IMG/VR virus record: IMGVR_UViG_3300025030_000025
Location: 1 to 49,547 of that record
Direction: 5' to 3' (one strand)
Origin: a virus
DNA length: 49,547 bases
A model generated the notes under the pieces. That model was not told where the DNA came from. It saw nothing but the letters and a program-made list of their open reading frames with translations, and did no database searches. Positions 17,925-25,428 of this stretch are shown here, piece by piece. The first letter of the stretch is position 1, and each line of letters starts with the position of its first letter. A program made the position numbers and the translations under genes.

Positions 17925-18503
17925 TTATTCTGGTCTCTCCCCTTCCCCCATACCCCCATCCTTATGTCCTGTAGGGGTATCATTTCTATTAGAATTTCCA
18001 TCAGTATTTACATTACCTATTACCTCTTGTTTTATTTCAGTAGGAGTATTAGATTTGAAATTATCAAAACTATCATAAGTCCTTGTTTCTTTTATCTTTG
18101 CAGTATTACCATCATATATTTCTTTATAGAATCTGGCTGTACTTAAGGCATCATTAGTACTTTTAATATTTTCTTCAGCTTTTACTGTAAGTTCTACTAT
18201 TTTATCTAATGGATTTATACCTTTATCTAAGTAATATTGAACTAATCCATTATCTATTTCTTTTTTCACTATTTCATCATTTAGCATAGAATATATCCTC
18301 TTTATATACTTGTTATCATTATTACTGTAAACTCTTACAGCTAAATTTTTTATGTCATTTATATTAATATGCTTAGTATTCTTATATACTATAAGTCTTA
18401 TTACTTCACTAACTAACTTCACCTGCCTTAAATTTATTCTTTTATATTTAGTCCTATGATGTTTATACACTTCTATATTCTTATTAAAATTAATAGCAGG
18501 CAT
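17925..18503 (-). CDS. Hypothetical protein, 192 aa, possible small terminase or initiator
   Basis: Residues 1-110 are basic and helical, with a helix-turn-helix-like stretch near 20-60 (LRQVKLVSEVIRLIV ... INDIKNLAVRVYS). The C-terminus is low complexity, rich in Asn, Gly, Thr and Asp, ending in GGMGEGERPE. It is the first minus-strand gene left of the divergent control region and lies beside the iteron-like repeats. Small terminases and replication initiators both combine a DNA-binding N-terminus with a flexible tail, so either is possible. No Shine-Dalgarno site is visible. I do not assign a function. Confidence 0.5.
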   Translation of the reverse strand: MPAINFNKNIEVYKHHRTKYKRINLRQVKLVSEVIRLIVYKNTKHININDIKNLAVRVYSNNDNKYIKRIYSMLNDEIVKKEIDNGLVQYYLDKGINPLDKIVELTVKAEENIKSTNDALSTARFYKEIYDGNTAKIKETRTYDSFDNFKSNTPTEIKQEVIGNVNTDGNSNRNDTPTGHKDGGMGEGERPE

Positions 18504-18592
18504 ATTTTTATTTTTTTCTATCTATATTATATGTTTAGTAATATATTATATATATAATACTATATATGTTATTATATATATCTTTACAAATT

Positions 18593-18615
18593 CTTTCGGG
18601 GTTGACCCCGCAAAG
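18593..18615. repeat. GC-rich inverted repeat
   Basis: CGGGGT and ACCCCG pair around a TG loop, extended by CTTT and AAAG outside with one bulge. It stands out in a stretch that is otherwise almost pure A and T. There is no T-run on either side, so an operator or structural element is more likely than a terminator. Confidence 0.5.
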
Positions 18616-18731
18616 GTAAGCCTAAATTTTAATTCTGTCAATACGTGTAAACTAATAAATAAACCCCTATTTAGTAAATTTTACCTGTAACTAAGAAATT
18701 ATTACCTCTCTATTTGATACAATAGCATCTA

Positions 18732-18754
18732 TTTTGTATTATATCAATACAAAA
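18732..18754. promoter_or_regulatory. Perfect palindrome, operator-like
   Basis: Arms TTTTGTATT and AATACAAAA pair perfectly around a 5-bp spacer. The size and symmetry fit a dimeric repressor site upstream of the first early gene. Confidence 0.5.
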
Positions 18755-18771
18755 ATATACCTATATTGTAT

Positions 18772-18798
18772 TACTTTGGTACTTTTATACTTTGGTAC
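18772..18798. repeat. Tandem 11-bp repeat
   Basis: TACTTTGGTAC occurs at 18772-18782 and 18788-18798 with a period of 16 bp. Tandem direct repeats next to an early promoter may bind a regulator or replication initiator. Confidence 0.5.
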
Positions 18799-18843
18799 AC
18801 CGTTTGATTCTATTTAACCATTGTACCGTTGTTTACATATTGA

Positions 18844-18872
18844 TTGACAAACTTACAAAGTTTAGTTTGGGG
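18844..18872 (+). promoter_or_regulatory. Candidate early promoter, weak -10
   Basis: TTGACAAACT at 18844 is the same -35 start seen at 25429. The downstream box is poor: TAGTTTG at 18863 has one base too few for TAnnTTTG. A -35-like element upstream of the first plus-strand gene is clear, but the start point is not. Confidence 0.35.
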
Positions 18873-19474
18873 CAGTTAGTCTAAAACTAACGGAGATATT
18901 ATGATGAACTTATTATCATATGAACTACTAAGCGCAAAAATTGCAGAATACAAAAGCAATTTTGAACTAAATAAAACCTTAGCTGTCGAGCAGCTTATCG
19001 AAGCTAAACAATTAAAAATGCTTGAAATTAAAGACTTATCAGACTTTACTGCTATTCAAGCTAAAATTACAGAAATTACTGAACTTGATACAGAAATCCA
19101 AGCTATTAAAAAAGAAACTCCAGATTCTATTCAACCTAAGCAAATATTCCTATTCAATGGCGAATTATTTGAAGGACGAAAGAACGTTGTCGGTGTTGTA
19201 AAAAATAGCAGAAAAGACAAGTTTGCTGATGGTGACTTGGTGAAATTATCTTATAAAGGCATTGAATCAGAAACTTATCGAGTTTCCCAAATTGAAGGCA
19301 AAAACCCAGTAGTTATTAACAACCTAACCAATACACCTTATTCGCCAAGTACATTAACTCTTAAATTTCATACTGAGCAATTAGGCAAGCCTGCGCCACC
19401 AAATGGACATGGAATGGCTGGACTTTCTCACCCATATTGGGTAAAAGCAAACTGAATTATAACTGCCCCAAACT
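18864..19474. repeat. 15-bp perfect inverted repeat flanking one gene
   Basis: AGTTTGGGGCAGTTA at 18864-18878 is the exact reverse complement of 19460-19474. Between them lies exactly one gene (18901-19455). TAAAACTAAC follows both arms in direct orientation. The pair could form a long-range mRNA stem or mark the ends of a small mobile cassette. Confidence 0.6.
18901..19455 (+). CDS. First early protein, 184 aa
   Basis: The N-terminal half (1-80) is a long charged helix or coiled coil. The second half has a beta-rich domain with FLFNGELFEGRKNVVGVV and a run of small beta motifs ending in PPNGHGMAGLSHPYWVKAN, which could be a metal-binding or nucleotide-binding loop (several Gly and His). It starts at ATG behind CGGAGATATT. 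It is the first gene of the early operon and is enclosed by the 15-bp inverted repeat. No family was recognised; early host takeover is a guess. Confidence 0.65.
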   Translation: MMNLLSYELLSAKIAEYKSNFELNKTLAVEQLIEAKQLKMLEIKDLSDFTAIQAKITEITELDTEIQAIKKETPDSIQPKQIFLFNGELFEGRKNVVGVVKNSRKDKFADGDLVKLSYKGIESETYRVSQIEGKNPVVINNLTNTPYSPSTLTLKFHTEQLGKPAPPNGHGMAGLSHPYWVKAN

Positions 19475-19622
19475 TTACTATTTTATTAAAACTAACCTAA
19501 GCTGGTTACAAGTCCAGTTGAAAAATAGCGAGTAGATAAACTTCTCATTTAGTCAGAGGTGGCAGTTATTCAGCCTTAATAGTGTTTACACATAGCCTCT
19601 GATTATTTTTACTGCATCTGTA

Positions 19623-19747
19623 TCAATTTGAGAAAATCAATTTGAGCCTCTACAAGACGTTCTATTTAATCGGACGGGTATTTTATCGTTTTTGCTAAAT
19701 AAACGTCACCTTGAGGCTATATAAAAGAAATTAGCCTATTTCTAAAC
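19623..19747 (+). ncRNA. Structured leader with repeated element
   Basis: The 19456-19752 gap has no gene. It holds a direct repeat (TCAATTTGAG at 19623 and 19637), a stem of GACGTT-TATTTA with TAAATA-ACGTC around 19657-19710, and CCTTGAGGCTATA at 19711 followed by a hairpin (AGGCTA with TAGCCT). Upstream, CAGAGG and CCTCTG near 19557 and 19604 also pair. CCTTGAGGCTATA recurs at 39115. It is probably an mRNA leader; function unknown. Confidence 0.4.
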
Positions 19748-19752
19748 TATAC

Positions 19753-20001
19753 TTGGAATCAAAATTGAAGAAATTAGAAGCCAAATCCGAAAAACAAATT
19801 TTTTACCTTACACCGGATAATCGAGTGTACACTAAATTCGATGAACTGGGGAACAAAGAATTTGAAGTTTGCTATGGTATGCTCGATTTAGTATGCACAG
19901 TATTGTTATCTGATAAAAATACAACTATTTTAGGTAAGGTACTCATATTATTTACTGTGATAGCTATTTTGTACTTTGTCTATATAGCATTATTCAATTA
20001 A
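19753..20001 (+). CDS. Small membrane protein, 82 aa, TTG start
   Basis: The soluble N-terminal part (1-55) has LTPDNRVYTKFDELGN. The C-terminus (about 58-82) is one hydrophobic segment (ILGKVLILFTVIAILYFVYI), so it is tail-anchored in the inner membrane. The only start that keeps the N-terminus is TTG at 19753, with no clear Shine-Dalgarno site. It follows the structured leader. No family recognised. Confidence 0.5.
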   Translation: MESKLKKLEAKSEKQIFYLTPDNRVYTKFDELGNKEFEVCYGMLDLVCTVLLSDKNTTILGKVLILFTVIAILYFVYIALFN

Positions 20002-20018
20002 CAAAAAACGGAGATAAT

Positions 20019-20417
20019 ATGGAGCGCGGGATCCCATATCCAACATCTGCTGAAATAAAAGAAGTTATGGAAAAACATCCTTCTATTACTTCAGTTTTAG
20101 GTGAAAAATCAAATGTGATAGCTTCTGATGAAGCTATTATTCTACTGGCTCAAGACCGTCTGCCAGAACCAACTGAAGTTGAAACAAACATCTATCAAAA
20201 ATTTGCTGATGAGTTCAAAACTACATTAGCAGAAATTGGGCTAAACGAAACTGAAATCAACATTGTTTTACGTCAGTTGGTTATGAAATTTATGTTGTTT
20301 CTCTCAGTGAAAATACTAACTCGCGGATTAAAAAAGGCATTAGATAAATGCGGATGTGAAGATTGTAAATGTGAAAAATCTTCTACAATGGTTGATAAAG
20401 ATGGTAATTTAATATGA
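20019..20417 (+). CDS. Hypothetical early protein, 132 aa
   Basis: ATG behind ACGGAGATAAT, a good ribosome binding site. Largely helical, with a C-terminal Cys cluster (CGCEDCKC, residues 111-118) that may bind metal, then a charged tail. The stop overlaps the next ORF as ATGA. No family recognised. Confidence 0.6.
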   Translation: MERGIPYPTSAEIKEVMEKHPSITSVLGEKSNVIASDEAIILLAQDRLPEPTEVETNIYQKFADEFKTTLAEIGLNETEINIVLRQLVMKFMLFLSVKILTRGLKKALDKCGCEDCKCEKSSTMVDKDGNLI

Positions 20418-20479
20418 GATTAATATATAATATTATACTGGCTATTTGTCTCATCGGTCTTATATTGCTTGGGTGCTAA
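20414..20479 (+). CDS. 21-aa membrane peptide
   Basis: MRLIYNIILAICLIGLILLGC. Nearly all hydrophobic, ending in Cys, overlapping the preceding stop as ATGA, so probably coupled to it. A short hydrophobic peptide of this kind may be a tiny membrane toxin, a signal-like peptide or a lipoprotein-like product; no partner can be named. Confidence 0.5.
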   Translation: MRLIYNIILAICLIGLILLGC

Positions 20480-20503
20480 CATCCAAGCATATCTCCGTGA
20501 AGT

Positions 20504-20536
20504 CCACCCACAGCAATGTGGGTGGTTTATTTTAAT
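20504..20536 (+). terminator. Rho-independent terminator
   Basis: A perfect 9-bp stem (CCACCCACA with TGTGGGTGG) closes a GCAA tetraloop and is followed by TTTATTTT. It ends the first early transcript after the 21-residue ORF. Confidence 0.85.
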
Positions 20537-20542
20537 TAGAAA

Positions 20543-20715
20543 CTGGCATAGCGAATGGTCGCCACTTATTATGTTAATAGAACTCACGCGAGCACGTCAT
20601 CCCGTAGCACTTAGGTAGTAATCTGCTCAAAGATGAATTCGATAGCCATACGGTCAAGTCAACGCAGGTACTAATATTATCATATAACTGTTAGGTTCGA
20701 TTCCTTTTATGCCAG
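20543..20715 (+). ncRNA. Candidate structured RNA with tRNA-like ends
   Basis: CTGGCATA at 20543 pairs perfectly over 8 bp with TATGCCAG at 20708. A T-arm-like GGTTCGATTCC lies just before the 3' arm, and GCGAATGGTCGC near the 5' end could be a short D-like stem. The 173-nt span is too long for a plain tRNA. No anticodon stem was found, and the T-stem pairs poorly beyond three bases. It could be a degenerate or intron-bearing tRNA, or another folded RNA. Confidence 0.35.
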
Positions 20716-20757
20716 CTAAAAATAATTTAGATGTGAAAACATTAAGGAGATGATAAA

Positions 20758-21237
20758 ATTCAAACTTTCATGCCTTATCCAGATTTTGTTAAATCAGCAC
20801 AATGCTTAGATAATAAGCGTTTAGGTAAACAACGTGTTGAATGTTTGCAGATACTTAAAGCATTAACCATACCAGATTATGGATGGAAGAATCATCCAAT
20901 AGTTAAGATGTGGAAGGGTTATGAAAGTTTATTATGTATTTATGGTATCAAAATGTCGGAAGAATGGATTAAACGTGGTTATAGAGACACAATGCTAAAT
21001 AGATATAATTCTCCATTAATTACGAATGAAGAAGTGATCGTTTTATCTAAGCATATTGAACCATATCCCGTTTTATATCCATTTTGGTTTGGCAACAAAT
21101 CATTCCATTTATCTCATCAATCCAATTTGTTGCGTAAAGATTATGCTCATTATTCAAAGTTTTTTATAGATGTACCTAATGATTTACCATATCAATGGTA
21201 TAATCCAGAAACTAAATTATTTTACACTACAAAATAA
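20758..21237 (+). CDS. MSMEG_6728-family DNA repair-like protein, 159 aa, ATT start
   Basis: Residues LDNKRLGKQRVECLQILKAL, GWKNHPIVKMWKGYE, EEWIKRGYRDT and SHQSNLLRKD match, from memory, the conserved features of the MSMEG_6728/pyrimidine-dimer-glycosylase-like family. Members usually begin with QTFxPYPDF. Here CAAACTTTCATGCCTTATCC encodes QTFMPYP, and an AAGGAG site lies 8 nt before ATT, so initiation at ATT is more likely than at the internal ATG at 20770. A role in repair of phage DNA is plausible; activity is not shown. Confidence 0.75.
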   Translation: MQTFMPYPDFVKSAQCLDNKRLGKQRVECLQILKALTIPDYGWKNHPIVKMWKGYESLLCIYGIKMSEEWIKRGYRDTMLNRYNSPLITNEEVIVLSKHIEPYPVLYPFWFGNKSFHLSHQSNLLRKDYAHYSKFFIDVPNDLPYQWYNPETKLFYTTK

Positions 21238-21248
21238 TTGGATTGATT

Positions 21249-21404
21249 ATGAACTGTAAAAAATGTCAATATTTGCAGAAGATCACTGGTAATTCTAAAG
21301 CAAGATGTATGTCTCATGGATTAGAAGTATTACTTCGCAGATTTGAAAAACAGCAGATAGCTAATGCTAAAGCTGAATTAAGAGAATTACGCAAATTAAA
21401 ATGA
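21249..21404 (+). CDS. Small Cys-containing helical protein, 51 aa
   Basis: MNCKKCQYLQ and a later CMSH give a CxxC plus Cys/His set that may bind zinc. The C-terminal half is a charged helix (AKAELRELRKLK). The stop overlaps the next start as ATGA. No family recognised. Confidence 0.55.
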   Translation: MNCKKCQYLQKITGNSKARCMSHGLEVLLRRFEKQQIANAKAELRELRKLK

Positions 21405-21496
21405 AATTGCATTCAACATATTTATATAACTTGTTTATGATTATCGTATTAATCATTGCAATATTAATTGCCCTGCGGAATAAGGGCATCATCTAA
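21401..21496 (+). CDS. 31-aa single-pass membrane peptide
   Basis: A short N-terminus is followed by a hydrophobic stretch (LFMIIVLIIAILIAL) and a basic tail. It overlaps the preceding stop by 4 bp (ATGA), matching the other tiny coupled membrane peptides in this genome. Function unknown. Confidence 0.5.
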   Translation: MKLHSTYLYNLFMIIVLIIAILIALRNKGII

Positions 21497-21519
21497 TAAC
21501 TAACTAAGGAGCCAGTATA

Positions 21520-21786
21520 ATGGCAAAGAAAAGCACAAGCACTTTAACCAGTGCGAAGAAAACTGTAAAAAAGACTGAAAAAGTTGAAACTGTTTCAGTT
21601 AAATTACAATTACCTGGTCAACTTGCTGAAACAGCAAAGGTAAGACCAACTGTCGCAGAATTAATTGAAGACAGAAATCTTGCTAAGTATGAAGTTTCTG
21701 TTAATGGACAAAAAGTTGCAGCTGACTATAAGTTCGCTAAGAACGACATAGTTCGTGTTGGTATTCCAACTAAATCTGCTAACTAA
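21520..21786 (+). CDS. Ubiquitin-like beta-grasp protein, 88 aa
   Basis: After a lysine-rich flexible N-terminus (1-25), VSVKLQLPGQLAETAKV starts a ThiS/MoaD-like beta-grasp: a strand, a helix near TVAELIEDRN, then YEVSVNGQKVAADYKF and NDIVRVGIPTKS. The C-terminus is TKSAN, not GG. Together with the E1-like protein at 23459 and the JAMM protease at 24220 this fits a ubiquitin-like modifier set. The modifier may need trimming or another end chemistry. Fold assignment is by pattern, not by search. Confidence 0.7.
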   Translation: MAKKSTSTLTSAKKTVKKTEKVETVSVKLQLPGQLAETAKVRPTVAELIEDRNLAKYEVSVNGQKVAADYKFAKNDIVRVGIPTKSAN

Positions 21787-21799
21787 TTTCTGCAATTCA

Positions 21800-21834
21800 C
21801 GGAGATAATCAGTAAAATGGTTATCTCCCGTTTT
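21800..21834 (+). terminator. Weak terminator/attenuator after the Ubl gene
   Basis: GGAGATAA at 21801-21808 pairs with TTATCTCC at 21821-21828, followed by CG and TTTT. It lies between the Ubl and zinc-ribbon genes and could make more Ubl than downstream products. Confidence 0.55.
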
Positions 21835-21855
21835 ATATGCAAAACGGAGAGAGAA

Positions 21856-23457
21856 ATGAAAATTGAAACATTCCAATATGAAATTAAATTTCGTATTGTG
21901 ATGATTTTAAATCAGATAACGAAAGAATCTCCATCAGCAATTAGAAAAAATCTATCAAATATTTATGAATACGCATATTTATCAGATGCGAAATATTTGT
22001 TGATGGAAGGATTCACTAACTACGAATTATCGAATGAAATTTTTTATAAAGATGATGTAGCTTATATTGCCAACCATTCAGAAAAGTTAGTTATTGACGC
22101 TTATCTACTTGTTACTGGACGTGGAAGTGAAATTAAAGATGTGCGTAAATGGCTTGAAGATAGAGAACACATATTTAGAGATATTGATTATCGAGTGTCG
22201 CAGATAAGAAATACAGAATATGAAATTTATAAAAATATCCAGAAAATATCGTCTTATATTCCATTTAGTTGGGAATCAGCTATTAAAATAGCCAAACAAA
22301 TGAAAATTAAATGTTATCATAAAGATTCTGCTGCTGATACATTATCATTCGAACTTGGTAAAATTAAATGCGGTGATGATGAAGAAGGATATATCAATTA
22401 TCAGAATATAATCATCGAACTAAATAAAAAGATGAAGTTATGCAATATTATATACCATTTTAATAAATGGAAATATAATGTTCAATGGGGTTGGTTTGAA
22501 GATCGGCTACATCCTCATGTGGATAATACACATCTATGCGAAGGCAATAGACAAGAAGATATGATTATCTACCGGATGCAGTCTGACTGGGGATTTTTAT
22601 TATCAACTTATCGTGAATGTTTCGCAAGTTATGATTCAACATCAACTTATGCTAAAATTAAAGAAATTGCACCGATATTACGTGGCATGGCTAAAATAGC
22701 AGATGATATAGAATATCCAGAAGATATATCTGATTCGGATTTATCTTATAAAATATTCAAAAAAATGCAAGCGCAAAAGAGAAGATGCAGAACATGTGAT
22801 AATATATATTATGGAGAAGAATGTGATAGAGAAAATTGTATTGGAAATCCATTGACTAAAAAATTATGCGCACATTGTGATAGAGAAATGACTTGGAAAT
22901 CTCATTTACATCGAATAACTTGCGATAACTGTTACCATTGCCCACATTGCGAAGTTATTTCTCCTAATTCTACCGAGTGTTTAAATATTGCATGCAGTAA
23001 ATGCAAAAATTATGTAACAAGATGCGAATATTGTTATGGCATTAAATCTTATATTGGTGGACAATTATATTGTGATAATCCTAAATGCAAAAATCATAAA
23101 GATTATATTACCCCAATAGCACCAATCAGTGAATCTCCAGTATGCTTGATATGTCATAATAATAATTTAAGACAAAATGGTTCATTAGAATGGTGGTGTG
23201 ATAATGGGAATCATTCAATTAGCCAATATGATAAATACGGCGCACCAGTAGGACGTAATTATCATTATTTTAATTATTTGCGTGGTTTTCTGGGTGAAAT
23301 TCGTTTAGAACGGGTGCAGCAGATATCTGGATACGAAGGAGTCCCAATCCCAGTATATGGGGAGAATAATAAATTAATAGGTATCAAATGTGGAGAAGAA
23401 GTAATTGCATCAATAGAGTATATTGAAGAAGATAAACCAACAATAAACTGGAGATAA
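21856..23457 (+). CDS. Multi-zinc-ribbon protein in the Ubl operon, 533 aa
   Basis: Starts at ATG behind GGAGAGAGAA (MKIETFQYEIKF); the longer in-frame start at 21817 lies in the hairpin region. The N-terminal 300 residues are helical, with no motif known to me. Residues about 310-450 have at least four Cys sets: CRTCD/CDRENC, CAHCD/CDNCYHCPHC, CSKCK/CEYC and CLICH/CDNGNH. The order is zinc ribbons with Cys/His knuckles, and the C-terminus is beta-rich. Lying between Ubl and E1-like genes it may act as an E2/E3-like factor or target adaptor. That is inference; no RING is certain. Confidence 0.75.
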   Translation: MKIETFQYEIKFRIVMILNQITKESPSAIRKNLSNIYEYAYLSDAKYLLMEGFTNYELSNEIFYKDDVAYIANHSEKLVIDAYLLVTGRGSEIKDVRKWLEDREHIFRDIDYRVSQIRNTEYEIYKNIQKISSYIPFSWESAIKIAKQMKIKCYHKDSAADTLSFELGKIKCGDDEEGYINYQNIIIELNKKMKLCNIIYHFNKWKYNVQWGWFEDRLHPHVDNTHLCEGNRQEDMIIYRMQSDWGFLLSTYRECFASYDSTSTYAKIKEIAPILRGMAKIADDIEYPEDISDSDLSYKIFKKMQAQKRRCRTCDNIYYGEECDRENCIGNPLTKKLCAHCDREMTWKSHLHRITCDNCYHCPHCEVISPNSTECLNIACSKCKNYVTRCEYCYGIKSYIGGQLYCDNPKCKNHKDYITPIAPISESPVCLICHNNNLRQNGSLEWWCDNGNHSISQYDKYGAPVGRNYHYFNYLRGFLGEIRLERVQQISGYEGVPIPVYGENNKLIGIKCGEEVIASIEYIEEDKPTINWR

Positions 23458-23458
23458 A

Positions 23459-24220
23459 ATGAAAAAAATAATTGCTGACCATTGGCGTGGTCTTGATTTT
23501 TACTCACCTAAACTGGACAAAAATCCACATGTTATCATAGTCGGGTGTGGTGCTATTGGAAGTTATACTGCATTTGGCTTAGCACGTTTAGGTGTAAAGA
23601 AATTAACATTAATTGATTTTGATACAGTTGAAGGGCATAACTTACCAAATCAATTTTTTGCTGAATCATTAAATATACCAACTGGCATGTTTAAAGTGTC
23701 TGTTCTTGCTTCTACGATTAAGCTAATCGTACCATCAGTTGAAATAATTACTATCCCAATGAAGTTCGAACAAGTAGATGTAAAAACATTATATCCGGCT
23801 TCAGCTATTATTACTACTGTAGATTGTATGGAAGTTAGAAAAAATATCTATGCTTCAGTTAAAGATTCGGGTCTGCTATTGCTCGATGCTCGTATTGGTG
23901 GATTATTCGCTAACATATATGATATCCCGTTGTCAAATCCAAAAGCATCAGAATATTATAAATCCAGTCTTTATTCTAATGGTACTGTCCAAGCATTACC
24001 TTGTACTGGTCAAAGTGTTTGTGATGTTAGTATGACGGTAGCTGGTGAACTTGTAGGACGTTACAGAAATTTTGCTATGGGAAAACAATATCCTTCTTTC
24101 CACACGTTCCATGATTATAAAATTGGGCAAATGTGGATTCAAGAACTAAATCCAGATTTTAGCATCGAGGATAATCCTTTTACTACAGATGCAGAATCAT
24201 TAGCGAAAGTAGGCATGTAA
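23459..24220 (+). CDS. E1-like ThiF/MoeB-fold adenylyltransferase, 253 aa
   Basis: The nucleotide loop GCGAIG is at residues 29-34, followed by LIDFDTVEGHN (D53, D55). The R of the usual NLxRQ motif is replaced (NLPNQFF). K79 follows in GMFKV, and D122 lies in TTVDC. C182 in ALPCTGQSV is the best candidate catalytic cysteine, as in phage ThiF proteins with PCT motifs. Smaller than eukaryotic E1 and lacking an extra domain. Starts 1 bp after the previous stop behind GGAGAT. It would adenylate the Ubl C-terminus. Confidence 0.85.
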   Translation: MKKIIADHWRGLDFYSPKLDKNPHVIIVGCGAIGSYTAFGLARLGVKKLTLIDFDTVEGHNLPNQFFAESLNIPTGMFKVSVLASTIKLIVPSVEIITIPMKFEQVDVKTLYPASAIITTVDCMEVRKNIYASVKDSGLLLLDARIGGLFANIYDIPLSNPKASEYYKSSLYSNGTVQALPCTGQSVCDVSMTVAGELVGRYRNFAMGKQYPSFHTFHDYKIGQMWIQELNPDFSIEDNPFTTDAESLAKVGM

Positions 24221-25200
24221 TGACTAAAATACAAATGCCAATAGATGCTGGAGTTTTATTTGGTATGTACCAATATGCTGGCTATGCTAAACATTTCCAT
24301 AAATCTGAAATAGCTGGCTGGGCACATTATAGTCAAAATAGAGGCATCTACAAATTAGCACCATTAGTTGAACAAGAAATTACTGCAGCAACTGCCGATA
24401 CTTCAAGCGCATCAATTATTAATGATGTTGAATACGATATATCCGATATGATTGTACATTGGCATTCTCATGTTGATATGATGCCATCACCTTCTTCGAC
24501 TGATTTAGAGCAGATAAAAGATACGCTTGGATTGTTTCCTATGTTAATTTCCATTATAGTAAACTGTAAAAACCAGTATTCTGCAAGATTAGATGTTAAT
24601 TCTATTGGCAATAAAAAATGTTTTTATAAATTGCCTATCGCAGAAACTTATGAAGTTGAACTTGTGCCTTATTATAATGATAAGGTAGTAGCCAAAGAAA
24701 TACAGAAAAAACTAAAGAAACCGAAACAACCGCTTGTACCAGTAGCATATAAATATACTGGTGCCTATTATTACAATGGGCGTTCAGAAGATTTTGTTGG
24801 TGAATTATTTGATATAGTGGATTATATACCACCAACGGATAAAAAGGAAACCATTTCTTCAACAGTATCAGAAATAGAAAAAGAATTAAAACTGCAAGAC
24901 CAGTTTGATGCTCTTGCGGCATTGGACGAATTGGCAAAACTGAATGGAGTTATGAAAACTTATTTCCCTTCTGGAAATGAAAAAAGCATAAAAGGATTTT
25001 TGGTAACTGGTAAAACTGCACCTTACACTTTAGCAGTGAGATTCCTTAATGAAGTTAAAGGCGATAAAGCTATTATTTTCAGATTTAATGGAGAAGAAAT
25101 ATCACCATTAGAGGGTGTTGGAAAAGTAGCTTTAATGTTAAAACAATATAGAGATATAACAGAAAACGAATATGATAGAATTGTAACTTTATTAGGCTAA
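24220..25200 (+). CDS. JAMM/JAB metalloprotease with C-terminal extension, 326 aa
   Basis: The JAMM motif is intact: E30 in HKSEIAGWAHY, then H82 and H84 in HWHSHVDMMPSPSSTD, with S92 and D95 (HxH-x7-SxxD). Such enzymes cleave ubiquitin-like proteins from targets or trim their ends. Residues 200-326 form a charged helical extension with a possible second domain. The gene overlaps the E1-like gene by one base (TAATG), implying coupling. Possible roles are deconjugation or Ubl processing. Confidence 0.85.
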   Translation: MTKIQMPIDAGVLFGMYQYAGYAKHFHKSEIAGWAHYSQNRGIYKLAPLVEQEITAATADTSSASIINDVEYDISDMIVHWHSHVDMMPSPSSTDLEQIKDTLGLFPMLISIIVNCKNQYSARLDVNSIGNKKCFYKLPIAETYEVELVPYYNDKVVAKEIQKKLKKPKQPLVPVAYKYTGAYYYNGRSEDFVGELFDIVDYIPPTDKKETISSTVSEIEKELKLQDQFDALAALDELAKLNGVMKTYFPSGNEKSIKGFLVTGKTAPYTLAVRFLNEVKGDKAIIFRFNGEEISPLEGVGKVALMLKQYRDITENEYDRIVTLLG

Positions 25201-25205
25201 ATGAT

Positions 25206-25400
25206 ATGATAAAAATAATTCAAATACTTAGCAATGGTTCTGCCCGTCTTATTGATGAAGATGGATTAATTGAATCAGTAGATTTAGTTAAACCACTAAT
25301 TGACAAACTGAAAGAAGAAAGGAGGATAGATGAAAAAACAGTAATAAATTCAACACTTGGTTTTGACGTACCAATTACAAGTTGGTACAGTCTTTTGTGA
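25206..25400 (+). CDS. Small protein at the end of the Ubl operon, 64 aa
   Basis: MIKIIQILSNGSARLIDEDGLI begins a short alpha/beta protein with no known motif. It follows the JAMM gene by 5 bp. It might be a small accessory to the Ubl system. No family recognised. Confidence 0.5.
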   Translation: MIKIIQILSNGSARLIDEDGLIESVDLVKPLIDKLKEERRIDEKTVINSTLGFDVPITSWYSLL

Positions 25401-25428
25401 TAAAAGTAAGATTTATTTTAAACAGGTA

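Larger units (their letters stand above)
18504..18900. promoter_or_regulatory. Divergent control region, no gene
   Basis: This 397-bp stretch separates the minus-strand 192-residue gene from the first plus-strand early gene. It is very AT-rich at 18534-18590. It then has an inverted repeat with CGGGGT and ACCCCG arms (18593-18615), a perfect 9-bp palindrome (18732-18754), a TACTTTGGTAC tandem repeat (18772-18798), and TTGACA at 18844 facing right. No ORF is credible. It looks like the lytic switch or an origin. Confidence 0.6.

Noticed and set aside
18593-18615. Terminator in the control region
   Set aside because: Stem is good but no T-run on either side.
18864-19474. Insertion sequence around the 184-aa gene
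   Set aside because: No transposase motif and no target duplication seen.
20543-20715. Confident tRNA gene
   Set aside because: No anticodon stem and poor T-stem; kept only as a candidate RNA.
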